From Plantactinospora sp. BC1 (lineage in GTDB: Bacteria > Actinomycetota > Actinomycetes > Mycobacteriales > Micromonosporaceae): a stretch of 64,000 bases of DNA. Positions 37,905 to 51,484 of this stretch are shown one piece after another. The translations under genes were made by a program, and so were the position numbers. The notes beneath the pieces are model-generated. The model had not been told where the DNA came from, made no database searches, and saw only the letters and a program-made list of their open reading frames with translations. The stretch covers positions 5,270,001-5,334,000 of the forward strand of contig NZ_CP028158.1 of NCBI RefSeq assembly GCF_003030345.1, written 5' to 3'. Position 1 is the stretch's first letter. Every line of letters begins with the position of its first letter.

Positions 37905-39179
37905 TCAGCCGGCCTGGGCGGCGGCGCCGATCGCCGCGCAGATCAGGGCCAGGTCGTCCTCCCCGGTGACGTACGGCGGCATCGTGTAGATCAGGTCCCG
38001 GAACGGGCGCAGCCAGACCCCGTACGTCGCCGCGGCCTCGGTCGCCGCCGACATCTTCACGTCGTGGTCGAGTTGCACCACGCCGATCGCGCCCAGCACC
38101 CGCACGTCGGCCACCCCTGCGGCGCCCCGTAACGGCGCCAGGCCGGCCGAGAGCCCCGCGGAGATCCTCGACACGTCCACCGCCCAGTTTCCGGCCTCCA
38201 GCAGCCCGATAGAGGCGTTTGCGACCGCACAGGAAAGCGGGTTCCCCATGAAGGTCGGGCCGTGCGCGAGTACCCCGGTCGCGGAGATGCCCTCGGCGAC
38301 CCCGGGGGTGCAGAGCGTGGCGGCCAGGCTCAGGTAGCCGCCGGTGAGCGCCTTGCCCAGACACATCACGTCCGGGGTCACCCCCGCGTGCTCCGCCGCG
38401 AAGAGCGCGCCGGTCCGGCCGAAGCCGGTGGCGATCTCGTCGAAGATCAGCACGATGTCGTGCTCGGTGCAGACCTCGCGGAGCAGCCGCAGGTACTCCG
38501 GGTTGTGGAAGCGCATCCCGCCGGCCCCCTGCACCACCGGCTCGACGATCACCGCGGCGAGTTCGCCGGCATGCCGGTGCAGCGCGTCGGCGAGCGCGGT
38601 CGCGTACCCGGGGTCGACCGGGGCGGCGAAGCCGGGCGGCGGCTCGGCGGCGAAGACCTGCCGGGGCAGTACGCCGGTCCAGAGCGAGTGCATCCCGCCG
38701 ACCGGGTCGCAGACGCTCATCGGATGGAAGGTGTCCCCGTGGTAGCCGCCCCGCCAGGTGGCCAGCCGGTGCCGCTGGGGCCGCCCCCGGCCGCGCTGGT
38801 ACTGCAACGCCATCTTGACCGCCACCTCGACGGAGACCGAGCCGGAGTCGCAGAGGAAGACGTGTTCCAGGCCGGGCGGGGTGATCCCGACCAGGGTGTC
38901 GGCCAGCCGGACGGCGGGCTCGTGGGTCAGCCCGCCGAACATCACGTGGCTCATCCGGCCGAGCTGGTCGGTGACGGCGGCGTCCAGCACCGGATGCCGG
39001 TACCCGTGGATCGCCGCCCACCACGACGACATGCCGTCGACGAGTTCCCGGCCGTCGGCCAGGCGCAGCCGGACCCCCTCGGCGCTGGAGACCACGAAGG
39101 GGTCGGTGCTGGCCGGCATCGGGGCGTACGGGTGCCAGACGTGGGCCCGGTCGGCCGCGACGATCTCCTCCGGGGTCAC
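37905..39179 (-). CDS. bioA: Adenosylmethionine-8-amino-7-oxononanoate aminotransferase
   Basis: BioA transfers an amino group from SAM to KAPA to form DAPA in biotin synthesis. The 424-residue PLP enzyme shows WHPYAPMPA near residue 15, [16 protein letters not shown] (48-63), [13 protein letters not shown] with the PLP-binding Asp (about 245-257), and the Schiff-base Lys in [10 protein letters not shown] (about 274-283). Other bio genes are not in the window. Its insertion between pyrD and pyrF is unusual for function, but the 40-base gap and shared strand suggest co-transcription with the pyr operon. Confidence 0.97.
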   Translation of the reverse strand: MTPEEIVAADRAHVWHPYAPMPASTDPFVVSSAEGVRLRLADGRELVDGMSSWWAAIHGYRHPVLDAAVTDQLGRMSHVMFGGLTHEPAVRLADTLVGITPPGLEHVFLCDSGSVSVEVAVKMALQYQRGRGRPQRHRLATWRGGYHGDTFHPMSVCDPVGGMHSLWTGVLPRQVFAAEPPPGFAAPVDPGYATALADALHRHAGELAAVIVEPVVQGAGGMRFHNPEYLRLLREVCTEHDIVLIFDEIATGFGRTGALFAAEHAGVTPDVMCLGKALTGGYLSLAATLCTPGVAEGISATGVLAHGPTFMGNPLSCAVANASIGLLEAGNWAVDVSRISAGLSAGLAPLRGAAGVADVRVLGAIGVVQLDHDVKMSAATEAAATYGVWLRPFRDLIYTMPPYVTGEDDLALICAAIGAAAQAG

Positions 39180-39219
39180 CGCCGCTCCCCCGGTCCCGCT
39201 GTGGCGGCCTCCCCGGGGC

Positions 39220-40277
39220 TCACCGCCGGCTCGCCCGGGCCACCGCGCGGACCAGTCCCGGCCCGCCGTAGACGAAGCCGGTGTAGAGCTGCACCAGGCT
39301 GGCCCCGGCGTCCAGCAGCGCGGTGCCGTCCGCCGGGTCGAGGATGCCGCCCACCCCGACCACCGGCAGCGCCCCGCCGGTCTCGCGGTGCACGAAGGAG
39401 ACCACCTCGCGGGTACGCGCCGTCAGCGGCCGCCCGGAGAGCCCGCCCGCCTCGCCGGCCCGGTGCGCGTCGGCGGCGGCGATCCCGTCCCGGCCCAGCG
39501 TGGTGTTGGTGGCGATCACCCCGGCGGCGCCCCGGTCCAGGCAGACCGCCAGCAGTTCGGCGATGGCCGGCTCGGTCAGGTCCGGGGCGATCTTGACCAG
39601 GATCGGCTTCTCCCCGACCAGCGCGGTCAGCAGCGCGTCGAGGTGCGCCCGGTCCTGGAGCGCCCGCAACCCCGGGGTGTTCGGCGAGGAGACGTTGACC
39701 GCGAAGTAGTCGCCGTACGGCGCCAGCGCCCGGTACGAGGCGAGGTAGTCGGCGACGGCGTCGTCCAGCGGGGTGACCTTGGACTTGCCCAGCGAGATGC
39801 CGAGCGGCACCCCCAGCGGCCGGCGCAGCGCGGCCAGCCGGGCGGCCAGCGCCTCGGCACCGGCGTTGTTGAAGCCCATCCGGTTGATCACGGCCGCGCT
39901 CTCCGGCAGCCGGAACAGCCTCGGCCGGGGGTTGCCCGGCTGCGGGTGCGCGGTGACCGTACCCACCTCGACGAAGCCGAAGCCGAGCGCGGGCCAGGCC
40001 GGCAGCGCGGCGCCGTCCTTGTCCATCCCGGCGGCCAGCCCGACCGGGTTGGGGAAGCCGATCCCGAAGACGGTGCGCGGGGCGGAGACGGCGTACCGGG
40101 CCCGCAGCGCGGCCAGCGCGGCCGGGCTGCGGGAGAGCCCGGCCAGCCGGCGCAGCGTCCACTCGTGCGCGGTCTCGGCGTCGCCGCCGCCGAGCCGGAA
40201 CAGCGCCGGCCGGACGATCCGGTCGAAGACCGCTCCCCCGCCCGCCGTGCCCCGGCCCGGTTCCGTCGTCGTCGCGC

Positions 40278-40281
<4 letters not shown>
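39220..40281 (-). CDS. pyrD: Dihydroorotate dehydrogenase (quinone), class 2
   Basis: PyrD oxidises dihydroorotate to orotate at the membrane with quinone as acceptor. The protein has 353 residues. A class 2 N-terminal helix region ([18 protein letters not shown]) precedes the FMN barrel. The barrel has [16 protein letters not shown] (about 76-91), RMGFNNAGA and [14 protein letters not shown], the last including the catalytic serine. The GTG overlaps the carB stop (GTGA). Confidence 0.98.
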
Positions 40282-43600
<3,319 letters not shown>

Positions 43601-43601
<1 letters not shown>

Positions 43602-44719
43602 CAGGAGCCCTTCTTCTCGATCAACTCGGCGAAGCGGTCGAAGAGGTAGTCCGCGTCGTGCGGGCCGGCCGCCGCCTCCGGGTGGTACTGCACGGTGAAC
43701 GCGGGCACGTCCCTGGCCCGCAGCCCCTCGACCACGTTGTCGTTCAGGCAGACATGGCTCACCTCGACCCCGCCGAAGTCGGTGTCGATCACCTGGTTCA
43801 GCGGCGCGTCGACCGCGAACCCGTGGTTGTGACTGGTCACCTCCACCTTGCCGGTGGACTGGTCCAGCACCGGCTGGTTGATGCCCCGGTGCCCGTACCC
43901 CAGCTTGTAGGTGCCGAAGCCGAGCGCCCGGCCGAGGATCTGGCTGCCGAAGCAGATCCCGAAGAGCGGAACCTGCCGGCGCATCACCTCGCGGGCCAGC
44001 CCGGCCGGATGGTCGGCGGTCGCCGGGTCACCCGGGCCGGGCGAGAAGAAGACCGCGTCGGCGCCGGTGGCCAGCAGGTCGTCGATGCTCGACGACGCCG
44101 GCAGCACGTGCGTGGTGACCCCGCGCGCGGCGAGCCGGCGCGGCACGTTCCGCTTGATCCCCAGGTCGAGCGCGGCCACGGTGAACCGGTGCTCCCCCTC
44201 GGCCTGCACCACGTACGGCCGGGGCGTGGTCACCTCGGCGGAGAGGTCGGCCCCCTCCATCCGGGGTGCCTCGCGGACCCGGGCCAGCAGCTCGTTCGGG
44301 TCCTCGGTCAGGCTCGACACCCCGACCCGCATCGCGCCGCGCTCCCGCAGGTGCCGGGTGAGCGCCCGGGTGTCCACCCCGGCGATCCCGACCACGCCCT
44401 CGGTGGCGAGCCGGTCCTCCAGGGCGCCGGTGGCCCGCCAGTTCGAGCCGATCCGGGCCGGGTCCCGGACGACGTACCCGGCCACCCAGATCCGGCCCGA
44501 CTCGTCGTCCTCGGGGTTCACCCCGGTGTTGCCGATGTGCGGCGCGGTCTGCACCACCACCTGGCGGTGGTACGACGGGTCGGTCAGGGTCTCCTGGTAG
44601 CCGGTCATCCCGGTGTTGAAGACCGCCTCGCCGAAGGTCTCCCCCACGCTGCCGTACGCCTCGCCCCGGAAGCTCCGGCCGTCCTCCAGGACCAGGATCG
44701 CCGGTCGACGCCGACTCAT
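43601..44719 (-). CDS. carA: Carbamoyl-phosphate synthase small chain
   Basis: CarA hydrolyses glutamine to feed ammonia to CarB. The protein has 372 residues. The N-terminal CPSase domain has [18 protein letters not shown]. The class I glutamine amidotransferase domain has the nucleophile Cys in [14 protein letters not shown] (about 262-275) and the catalytic HPE in QYHPEAA near the C-terminus. The ATG overlaps the pyrC stop (TGATG). Confidence 0.99.
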
Positions 44720-46029
44720 CACCGCACCGCCTTTCCGTCCAGCACCGTCGGCTCGCCGCGCAGGAAGGTCGCGACGATCCGGCCGGGCAGGGTGAGCCCG
44801 GCGTACGGGGTGTTGCGGCTGCGGCTGGCCTGCTCGCCCGGGTCGATGGTGCGACGGGCCGCCGGATCCACCAGGGTCAGGTTGGCCGGTACCCCGGGTG
44901 CCGGGTCGCGGCCGTGCTCGACCAGCCCGGCGATCCGGGCCGGGGTCCGGGACATCCGCTCGGCGATCAGGTCCCACCGTTCGCCGAGTACGTCGAGCAG
45001 CACCGAGAGCGCCGTCTCCAGCCCGAGCATGCCCGGCCGGGCGTACGCCCACTCGCACTCCTTGTCCTCCAGCGCGTGCGGGGCGTGGTCGGTGGCGACG
45101 ATGTCGACGATCCCCTCGACCAGCGCCTCGCGCAGCGCGGTGACGTCGGCGGCGGTCCGCAGCGGCGGGTTCACCTTGAACACCGGGTCGTAGCTGGTGG
45201 CCCGTTCGTCGGTGAGCAGCAGATGGTGCGGGGTCACCTCGGCGGTGACCCGTACCCCGCGCTTCTTGGCGTGCCGGAGCACCTCGACGCTGCCGGCGGT
45301 GGAGAGGTGGCAGACGTGCAGCCGGCTGCCGACGTGCTCGGCCAGCAGCACGTCCCGGGCGATGATCGCCTCCTCGGCGACCGCCGGCCAACCGGTCAGG
45401 CCGAGCCGGGTCGAGACCTCGCCCTCGTGCATCTGGGCGCCCTCGGTCAGCCGGGGCTCCTCGGCGTGCTGCGCGATGACCCCGTCGAACGCCTTGACGT
45501 ACTCCAGGGCCCGGCGCATCAGCCGGGGGTCGGCGACGCAGTGCCCGTCGTCGGAGAAGATCCGCACCCGGGCGGCGGACTCGGCCATCGCGCCCAGCTC
45601 GGCCAGGTGCTCGCCGGCCAGCCCGACGGTGACGGCACCGATCGGCTGCACGTCGACCAGCCCGGCCTCGCGGCCGAGCCGCCAGACCTGCTCGACCACC
45701 CCGGCGGTGTCGGCGACCGGCGAGGTGTTCGCCATCGCGCAGACGGCGGTGTAGCCCCCCAGCGCCGCCGCCCGCGAGCCGGACTCGACCGTCTCGGCGT
45801 CCTCCCGGCCCGGTTCCCGCAGGTGCGTGTGCAGGTCGACCAGGCCGGGCAGCGCGACCAGCCCGTCCCCGTCGACCACCCGCGCCCCACGGGCGGCCAG
45901 GCCCCGGCCCGCCTCGGCCACCACGCCGCCGGTGAGCAGCAGGTCGGTCGGCTCGGCGCCGACCACCCGCACTCCCCGGATCAGGTACGCGGCGCCCGGG
46001 TCACCTCCGGCCGTCAACTCGGTCTTCAC
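44719..46029 (-). CDS. pyrC: Dihydroorotase (class I)
   Basis: PyrC cyclises carbamoyl aspartate to dihydroorotate. The 436-residue amidohydrolase has the zinc motif [10 protein letters not shown] (65-74), further ligands in [14 protein letters not shown] and HVCHLST, and the catalytic ATDHAPH (about 309-315). It lies between pyrB and carA, with overlaps at both ends. The ATG overlaps the pyrB stop (ATGA). Confidence 0.99.
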   Translation of the reverse strand: MKTELTAGGDPGAAYLIRGVRVVGAEPTDLLLTGGVVAEAGRGLAARGARVVDGDGLVALPGLVDLHTHLREPGREDAETVESGSRAAALGGYTAVCAMANTSPVADTAGVVEQVWRLGREAGLVDVQPIGAVTVGLAGEHLAELGAMAESAARVRIFSDDGHCVADPRLMRRALEYVKAFDGVIAQHAEEPRLTEGAQMHEGEVSTRLGLTGWPAVAEEAIIARDVLLAEHVGSRLHVCHLSTAGSVEVLRHAKKRGVRVTAEVTPHHLLLTDERATSYDPVFKVNPPLRTAADVTALREALVEGIVDIVATDHAPHALEDKECEWAYARPGMLGLETALSVLLDVLGERWDLIAERMSRTPARIAGLVEHGRDPAPGVPANLTLVDPAARRTIDPGEQASRSRNTPYAGLTLPGRIVATFLRGEPTVLDGKAVR

Positions 46030-46949
46030 TTCATTCCCCCCAGCAGCAGGTACAGGACGGCCATCCGGACGGAGACGCCGTTGGCGACCTGTTCGACGAT
46101 CGTGGAGCGGGGCGAGTCGGCCACCTCGGGCGCGATCTCCATCCCGCGGTTCATCGGACCCGGGTGCATCACGATGGCGTGGTCCGGCAGTCGGGCCATC
46201 CGGGGTCCGTCGAGCCCGTACCGCCGGGCGTACTCCCGGGCGGACGGGAAGAAGGAGTCGGCCATCCGCTCCCGCTGCACCCGCAGCATCATCACCACGT
46301 CCGAGGTGGGCAGCACCGCGTCGAGGTCGTACGACACCTCGGTGCCGGGCGCGAGCGCCGTGCCGATGTCGACCGGGATCAGCGTCGGCGGGCCGACCAG
46401 GGTCACCTTGGCGCCGAGGGTGGCCAGCAGCAGCACGTTGGAGCGGGCGACCCGGCTGTGCAGCACGTCACCGACGACCGCGACGGAGAGCCCGGCGATC
46501 CGCCCCAGTCGGGACCGCATCGTGTACGCGTCGAGCAGCGCCTGGGTCGGGTGCTCGTGGGTGCCGTCCCCGGCGTTGAGCACCGAGCCGTCGACCCAGT
46601 TGGCGAGCCGGTGCGGCGCACCGGAGGCGGGGTGCCGGATCACCACCGCGTCGGCGCCCATCGCCTGGAGGGTCAGCGCGGTGTCCTTCAGGCTCTCGCC
46701 CTTGGAGACGCTGGAGCCCTTGGCGGAAAAGTTGATCACGTCGGCGGAGAGCCGCTTCGCCGCCGCCTCGAAGGAGATCCGGGTCCGGGTGGAGTCCTCG
46801 TAGAAGAGGTTGACCACGGTACGGCCGCGCAGCGCGGGCAGCTTCTTCACCTCGCGGCCGGCCACCGTCGCCATCTCGGCGGCGGTGTCCAGGATCAACG
46901 TCGCGGTCGCCGCGTCGAGATCCGCACCGGAAAGTAGGTGTTTGAGCAC
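46026..46949 (-). CDS. pyrB: Aspartate carbamoyltransferase catalytic chain
   Basis: PyrB joins carbamoyl phosphate and aspartate. The 307-residue protein contains the carbamoyl-phosphate loop [13 protein letters not shown] (about 49-61), the [14 protein letters not shown] loop (77-90), HPTQALLD (about 133-140) and the C-terminal HPGPMNRG aspartate-binding region. No pyrI regulatory subunit is present, as is usual for actinobacteria. The GTG overlaps the pyrR stop (TAGTG). Confidence 0.99.
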   Translation of the reverse strand: MLKHLLSGADLDAATATLILDTAAEMATVAGREVKKLPALRGRTVVNLFYEDSTRTRISFEAAAKRLSADVINFSAKGSSVSKGESLKDTALTLQAMGADAVVIRHPASGAPHRLANWVDGSVLNAGDGTHEHPTQALLDAYTMRSRLGRIAGLSVAVVGDVLHSRVARSNVLLLATLGAKVTLVGPPTLIPVDIGTALAPGTEVSYDLDAVLPTSDVVMMLRVQRERMADSFFPSAREYARRYGLDGPRMARLPDHAIVMHPGPMNRGMEIAPEVADSPRSTIVEQVANGVSVRMAVLYLLLGGMK

Positions 46950-47530
46950 TATGCCGCCCCTCCGATCAGCTTGACCTCGTCGGCGCCGTCGGTCTCCGCG
47001 AGTGTCACCTTGACGCTCTCGGCGAGCGCCGTCGGGATGTTCTTCCCCACATAGTCGGCCCGGATCGGCAACTCCCGGTGGCCCCGGTCGACCAGCACGG
47101 CGAGCTGTACCGAACTCGGCCGGCCGAGTTCGGTGAGCGCGTCCAGGGCGGCCCGGACGGTCCGGCCGGAGAAGAGGACGTCGTCGACCAGGATCACCCG
47201 CTTGCCGTCGATGCCCTCCGGGGGAACCTGGGTCGGCCCGATCGCGCGTACCGCGTGTCGACGGAGATCGTCACGGTAGAGAGTGATATCCAGCACACCC
47301 ACCGGTACGTCGATGTCCTCGAAGGCGCTGATCCGGGCGGCCAGCCGGCGGGCCAGCGGAGCGCCCCGGGTGGGGATACCGAGCAGTACGGTGTCGGCCG
47401 CGCCCTGGGTCTTCTCCAGGATCTGGTGTGCGATTCGGTCCACCACCCGGGCCAGTTCGGCACTGGTCAGGATGACCTTCACGGACGGTGGTGGGACCGG
47501 CTGCGGCTGAGCAGCCTGCGGGTACGCCAC
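46949..47530 (-). CDS. pyrR: PyrR bifunctional regulator / uracil phosphoribosyltransferase
   Basis: PyrR binds UMP and its own mRNA leader to repress pyr expression, and has weak UPRTase activity. The 193-residue protein has a Pro-rich N-terminal tail, then [20 protein letters not shown], the [13 protein letters not shown] loop and the PRPP-binding [20 protein letters not shown] (about 110-129). A GTG start with a G-rich ribosome binding site fits the length of homologues. It heads the pyrR-pyrB-pyrC-carA-carB-pyrD operon, and a candidate PyrR-binding hairpin covers its ribosome binding site. Confidence 0.98.
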   Translation of the reverse strand: MAYPQAAQPQPVPPPSVKVILTSAELARVVDRIAHQILEKTQGAADTVLLGIPTRGAPLARRLAARISAFEDIDVPVGVLDITLYRDDLRRHAVRAIGPTQVPPEGIDGKRVILVDDVLFSGRTVRAALDALTELGRPSSVQLAVLVDRGHRELPIRADYVGKNIPTALAESVKVTLAETDGADEVKLIGGAA

Positions 47531-47534
47531 GGCG

Positions 47535-47564
47535 GACCCCCTTCCCCGCCTCACGGGACGGGTC
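47535..47564 (-). promoter_or_regulatory. Candidate PyrR-binding hairpin over the pyrR ribosome binding site
   Basis: On the pyrR strand GACCC and GGGGUC can pair around a loop carrying UCCCGUGAGGC (47548-47558). This matches the PyrR consensus core UCCNGNGAGGY seen in bacilli and mycobacteria. The G-rich ribosome binding site lies in the 3' arm, so UMP-PyrR binding would block translation, as reported for mycobacterial pyrR. Confidence 0.6.
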
Positions 47565-47813
47565 GTTAAAGGACGTCGGATTCCGGCGCTTGCCTGAGCA
47601 GGCCCGAGCCGGGGCTCTAGCCACGTTACCACTGGCCACAGGGCCGGCTCCGGCGGGCCGCTGACCGTCGGGTCAGCGAGTCGAAACCGCCCGGCTGAAC
47701 ACGATCTTTGTAATAGGTAGGTAACTAGCACTTGACCACGTGTCGTAATCCCCGTACCGTCACGCTCCGTAGCGATCGCTGGGGAGATCCCCGACCAGCA
47801 CTGGGAGTGCCGA

Positions 47814-48302
47814 ATGCCCTCTGAATACGCCAAGTCGTTGGGCGCGCGCCTGCGCTCTATCCGTCAGCAGCAGGGACTGTCCCTGCAGGGGGTGGAGGAG
47901 AAGTCAAACGGGCGGTGGAAAGCCGTCGTGGTCGGCTCGTACGAGCGGGGCGACCGGGCGGTGACGGTCTCCCGTCTCGCCGAACTCGCGGACTTCTACC
48001 GGGTGCCCGTCTCGGAGCTGCTGCCGGACGGCAGTGGCGTCCGTCACGAGCCGACGAACAAGATCGTGCTCGACCTCGAGCGGCTGTACGACGAGGCCTC
48101 CGAGGACCTGGCCTACGTCGCCCGCTATGCCCGAGCCATCCAGCAGCAGCGCGGTGACTACAACGGACGGGTGCTGTCGATTCGCGCGGACGACCTGCGG
48201 GCGCTCGCGATCGTCTACGACTCGTCCCCCTCCGGGCTGATCGAGCGGCTCACCGAGCACGGCGTGCTCGTCGCCGACCCCCGGGCGCTCTTCGCGTCCT
48301 GA
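47814..48302 (+). CDS. bldD: BldD, c-di-GMP-responsive master developmental regulator
   Basis: BldD represses sporulation genes during vegetative growth when dimerised by tetrameric c-di-GMP. The 162-residue protein has the XRE-type N-terminal helix-turn-helix ([20 protein letters not shown], residues 8-27, then [15 protein letters not shown]). The C-terminal effector domain has [13 protein letters not shown] and a conserved acidic/Arg c-di-GMP site near the [10 protein letters not shown] segment. It is divergent from pyrR and followed by a terminator. The 283 bases before it include an A+T-rich stretch at 47700-47750 that probably holds its promoter. Confidence 0.98.
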   Translation: MPSEYAKSLGARLRSIRQQQGLSLQGVEEKSNGRWKAVVVGSYERGDRAVTVSRLAELADFYRVPVSELLPDGSGVRHEPTNKIVLDLERLYDEASEDLAYVARYARAIQQQRGDYNGRVLSIRADDLRALAIVYDSSPSGLIERLTEHGVLVADPRALFAS

Positions 48303-48311
48303 TCCCCCCGA

Positions 48312-48356
48312 CTCGCGGGGTCCGTGCCCAGTGGGCGCGGGCCCCGCGAGCCGTTT
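48312..48356 (+). terminator. bldD terminator
   Basis: CTCGCGGGG at 48312-48320 pairs with CCCCGCGAG at 48342-48350, with an inner GCCCA/TGGGC stem. GTTTCT follows. It starts ten bases after the bldD stop. Confidence 0.75.
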
Positions 48357-48436
48357 CTGCCCTCGGATTCCCGGTTCCGGCCCTCGCCCGGTAACGGCGC
48401 CGGACGCCGGCTCCTCGGCCGGTCCCGAGGACCTGG

Positions 48437-48540
48437 GGCGGCGGACCGGCCGGGTCGATCGCCGCAGCGCGGCGGACCGGGCGGACCGATCGCCGCACCC
48501 CGACGCCGCGGCGCGGCGGACCGGGCGGGTCGATCGTCGC
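48437..48540. repeat. Three imperfect 30-base direct repeats
   Basis: Units containing GCGGACCGG, then CGGGTCGATCG or CGGACCGATCG, then CCGC occur at about 48437-48465, 48467-48496 and 48511-48540. They lie between the bldD terminator and the second inverted-repeat element. Confidence 0.7.
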
Positions 48541-48575
48541 GGCGCGGCGGCCGACCAGGACATACCTGTCAACCA

Positions 48576-48802
48576 GACTGTCGAGCTGCCCCGCCTGCCC
48601 TCCCGAAGAGGAAGACCTCCCGAGGAGGAAGACCTCCCGAGCGGCGGTCGAGAGCCGCTTCCGACAGCACCCCCGCCGCCCGGGTCCCCCGGTCACAATC
48701 CGCATCGCCGCCGCCCGCCCGGACCCGACTCTCCCGGACGAGATCGCCCACCGAGGCGACCGTCGGCTCCGGTGGGCGCACAAGCGGGGCAGCTCTACAG
48801 TC
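48576..48802. repeat. Inverted-repeat element, copy 2
   Basis: The forward end GACTGTCGAGCTGCCCCGC (48576-48594) and reverse end GCGGGGCAGCTCTACAGTC (48784-48802) form a 19-base stem with one mismatch and a loop of about 190 bases. The loop includes two copies of GAGGAAGACCTCCCGA (48608-48623 and 48625-48640). It lies between the convergent bldD and nusB genes, and the rest of the 601-base gap has no supported gene. Confidence 0.85.
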
Positions 48803-48903
48803 CCGCTCACAGACAATGCCCGGGAGGCCGGCAACCGGCACCGCGACGGGGCCGGCCGCCAGGCGAAGGGACGGGTGATGCGCTGCGCTCAGCGCGTCGC
48901 CGC

Positions 48904-49338
48904 TCAGCGCGTCGCGTACTCGGCGATCCGGCCCAGGAGGCCGTTGAGGAATCGCGGCGAGTCGTCGGTCGACATCTGCCGGGCCAGCTCGACCGCCTCG
49001 CTGATCGCCACCGCGTCGTCGATCTCGTCGACGTAGAGCAGCTCGTAGATGGCGATCCGGGCGAGGTTGCGGTCGACGACCGGCATCCGGTCCAGCGTCC
49101 AGCCCTCGGCGTAGCTGTCGATCAGCTCGTCGATCCGGGCCTGGTACTCCGCCACGCCCTCGATCAGGCCGATCGCGTAGTCCAGGTGCTCCGGGCGCGG
49201 CTGTTCCAGCCGCTGGAGATAGCCGGCCAGCACCTCGGCGACGGGCCGGGTCCGCACGTCCGCCTCGTAGAGGACGTCAAGGGCCCGCTTGCGCGCCTTG
49301 CGGCGAGCGGGCATCTGCTGCTTGGGGCCCTCCGCCAT
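48904..49338 (-). CDS. nusB: Transcription antitermination factor NusB
   Basis: NusB binds boxA RNA with S10 (NusE) during rRNA transcription. The 144-residue helical protein begins with a basic RRKARKRALDVLYEADVR region (12-29) and has the conserved ISEAVELARQMSTDDSPRFL (about 113-132) followed by NGLLGRIAE. It overlaps efp by one base (TGATG) and ends in the gap with the second inverted-repeat element. Confidence 0.98.
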   Translation of the reverse strand: MAEGPKQQMPARRKARKRALDVLYEADVRTRPVAEVLAGYLQRLEQPRPEHLDYAIGLIEGVAEYQARIDELIDSYAEGWTLDRMPVVDRNLARIAIYELLYVDEIDDAVAISEAVELARQMSTDDSPRFLNGLLGRIAEYATR

Positions 49339-49895
49339 CAGGCTCGGCCGAGATAGCGGCCGTCGCGGGTGTCGACCTTGATCTTCTCGCCGGTGGTGAT
49401 GAAGAGCGGCACCTGGACGGTGGCACCGGTCTCGACCGTCGCCGGCTTGTTGCCACCGGTGGACCGGTCACCCTGTAGGCCCGGCTCGGTGTAGGTGATC
49501 TCCAGCACCACGCTGGTCGGCAGCTCGACGTAGAGCGGCACACCCTCGTGGGTGGCGACGATCGCCTCCGCCTCGGGCAGCAGGTAGTTGGCCGCCTCGC
49601 CGACCGTCCCGCCGGGCACCGGAATCTGGTCGTACGTCTCCAGATCCATGAAGACGTAGTCCTCGCCGTCGGCGTACAGGTATTGCATGGTGCGCTTGTC
49701 GACGGTGGCCGTGTCGACCTTGGTACCCGCGTTGAACGTCTTGTCGACCACCTTGCCGGAGAGCACGTTCTTCAGCGTGGTGCGCACGAAGGCACCGCCC
49801 TTGCCGGGCTTGACGTGCTGGAACTCCACGACGGCCCAGAGCTCGCCGTCGAGGTTGAGAACCAGACCATTCTTCAGGTCGTTGGTGGTGGCCAT
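49338..49895 (-). CDS. efp: Elongation factor P
   Basis: EF-P relieves ribosome stalling at polyproline codons. The 185-residue protein has three beta barrels. The domain I loop with the modifiable residue position is in the [15 protein letters not shown] segment (residues 30-44). The C-terminal barrel contains [20 protein letters not shown]. It is cotranscribed with nusB. Only 61 bases separate it from aroQ upstream. Confidence 0.98.
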   Translation of the reverse strand: MATTNDLKNGLVLNLDGELWAVVEFQHVKPGKGGAFVRTTLKNVLSGKVVDKTFNAGTKVDTATVDKRTMQYLYADGEDYVFMDLETYDQIPVPGGTVGEAANYLLPEAEAIVATHEGVPLYVELPTSVVLEITYTEPGLQGDRSTGGNKPATVETGATVQVPLFITTGEKIKVDTRDGRYLGRA

Positions 49896-49956
49896 TTCCT
49901 GCCTTGATCTTTAATTCGGGCGGACAGACCCGGCAAGTCTACTAGGGGCGTCCAGT

Positions 49957-50400
49957 TCAGCCGTTGGAGCGGTCCCGCAGCGCGGCCAGGTGCAGCAGGG
50001 CGAGCCGGTAGCCGTCGACACCGAGGCCGCAGATCACCCCGGTCGCCACCGCCGAGACCACCGAGTGGTGCCGGAACTCCTCCCGGGCGTGAATGTTCGA
50101 GATGTGCACCTCGACCAGCGGGCCACGGAGCATCGCGCAGGCGTCCCGGACCGCATAGGAGTAGTGCGACCAGGCGGCCGGGTTGAGCACCACCGCCGCC
50201 TCCTCGTCGGCCGCCTGGTGCAGCCAGCCGAGCAACTCCGACTCGGCGTCGGTCTGCCGGACCCGTACCTCCAGCCCCAGCTCCCGGCCGGTCGCCTCGC
50301 AGCTCGCCACCAGGTCGGCGTAGCTGGTGGCGCCGTACACCTCGGGCTGCCGGATGCCGAGCCGGCCCAGGTTTGGCCCGTTGAGCACGTAGACCCTCAT
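49957..50400 (-). CDS. aroQ: 3-dehydroquinate dehydratase, type II
   Basis: AroQ removes water from 3-dehydroquinate in the shikimate pathway. The 147-residue type II enzyme begins [20 protein letters not shown]. It has the catalytic Tyr in EVYGATSY (20-27), the NPAAWSHYS loop with its conserved His (about 73-81), and [12 protein letters not shown] near 97-108. The ATG overlaps the aroB stop (ATGA). Confidence 0.98.
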   Translation of the reverse strand: MRVYVLNGPNLGRLGIRQPEVYGATSYADLVASCEATGRELGLEVRVRQTDAESELLGWLHQAADEEAAVVLNPAAWSHYSYAVRDACAMLRGPLVEVHISNIHAREEFRHHSVVSAVATGVICGLGVDGYRLALLHLAALRDRSNG

Positions 50401-51473
50401 CCGGCCACCTCGGCGTACGCGTCGCGCAGCAGCTCGTCGTCCGGACCGTCCAGGATGCCGGGCTCGGCCAGCCCGTCCAGCACCACGAAGCGCAACCGGT
50501 TGCCCCGGGCCTTCTTGTCCACCCGCATCGCGGCCAGCAGCTCCGGCCAGGCGTCCGCCCGATAGCTCGTCGGCAGCCCGAGCGTGGTCAGTACGGTCCG
50601 GTGCCGGGCCGCCGTCGGCTCGTCGAGCCGCCCGGCCCGCCAGGCCAGCCCGGCGGCGTAGACCTGGCCGACGGAGATCGCGTGCCCGTGCCGCCAGCGG
50701 TAGCCCTCGACCTTCTCGATCGCGTGCCCGAGGGTGTGGCCGTAGTTGAGGATCTCCCGCCGGCCCGCCTCGCGCAGGTCGCCGGAGACCACCTCCGCCT
50801 TGACCCGGACCGCCCGCTCGACCAGCTCGCGGACCACCTGCCCGGTCGGATCCGTCGCGGCGGTCGGGTCGGACTCGATCAGTTCGAGGATGGCCGGGTC
50901 GGCGATGAAACCGCACTTCACCACCTCGGCCAGCCCGGCCGTCAGGTCGACCGCCGGCAGCGAGTCCAGCATCGCGAGGTCGCAGAGCACCCCGACCGGC
51001 GGGTGGAAGGCACCGACCAGGTTCTTGCCGGCGGCCGTGTTGACGCCGGTCTTGCCGCCCACCGCCGCGTCGACCATACCGAGCAGCGAGGTCGAGACCG
51101 GCACCCAGCGCACCCCGCGCAGCCAGCAGGCGGCGACGAAGCCGGCCAGGTCGGTGACGGCGCCGCCGCCGACCCCGACCACCGCGTCGGTACGCGTGAA
51201 GCCCGCCGCGCCCAGCCGCGCCCAGCAGGCGGCGGCGACCTCGATGTCCTTGCCCGCCTCGGCGTCCGGCACCGGCACGGTCAGCGGCTCGGTCCCGGCG
51301 GCCCGGAGCCGCTCGGCCAGCTCGTCGGCCTGCGCCTTCAGCGGCGGGGCGTGCAGCACGGCGACGCGCTGGGCACCGTCCAGCAGGGGCGGCAGCGCGG
51401 CCAGCAGGTCCCGGCCGACGAGTACGTCGTACGGCCGCTCGCCGCCGACCGGGATTCGGGTCAGCTCGTCCAT
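50397..51473 (-). CDS. aroB: 3-dehydroquinate synthase
   Basis: AroB converts DAHP to 3-dehydroquinate using NAD and a divalent metal. The protein has 358 residues, with [20 protein letters not shown] (NAD site, about 98-117), [19 protein letters not shown] (127-145) and zinc ligands in GLAEVVKCG and [11 protein letters not shown]. The start [11 protein letters not shown] is the first plausible one. The open frame continues upstream only as composition noise. It is separated from its usual partner aroK by the WYL regulator, the hydrolase and the third inverted-repeat element. Confidence 0.98.
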   Translation of the reverse strand: MDELTRIPVGGERPYDVLVGRDLLAALPPLLDGAQRVAVLHAPPLKAQADELAERLRAAGTEPLTVPVPDAEAGKDIEVAAACWARLGAAGFTRTDAVVGVGGGAVTDLAGFVAACWLRGVRWVPVSTSLLGMVDAAVGGKTGVNTAAGKNLVGAFHPPVGVLCDLAMLDSLPAVDLTAGLAEVVKCGFIADPAILELIESDPTAATDPTGQVVRELVERAVRVKAEVVSGDLREAGRREILNYGHTLGHAIEKVEGYRWRHGHAISVGQVYAAGLAWRAGRLDEPTAARHRTVLTTLGLPTSYRADAWPELLAAMRVDKKARGNRLRFVVLDGLAEPGILDGPDDELLRDAYAEVAG

Positions 51474-51484
51474 CGGGCTAGAGC

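Noticed and set aside
47700-47813. BldD autoregulatory box upstream of bldD
   Set aside because: No clear AGTGA-type dyad was visible; a search with a curated BldD matrix would be needed.
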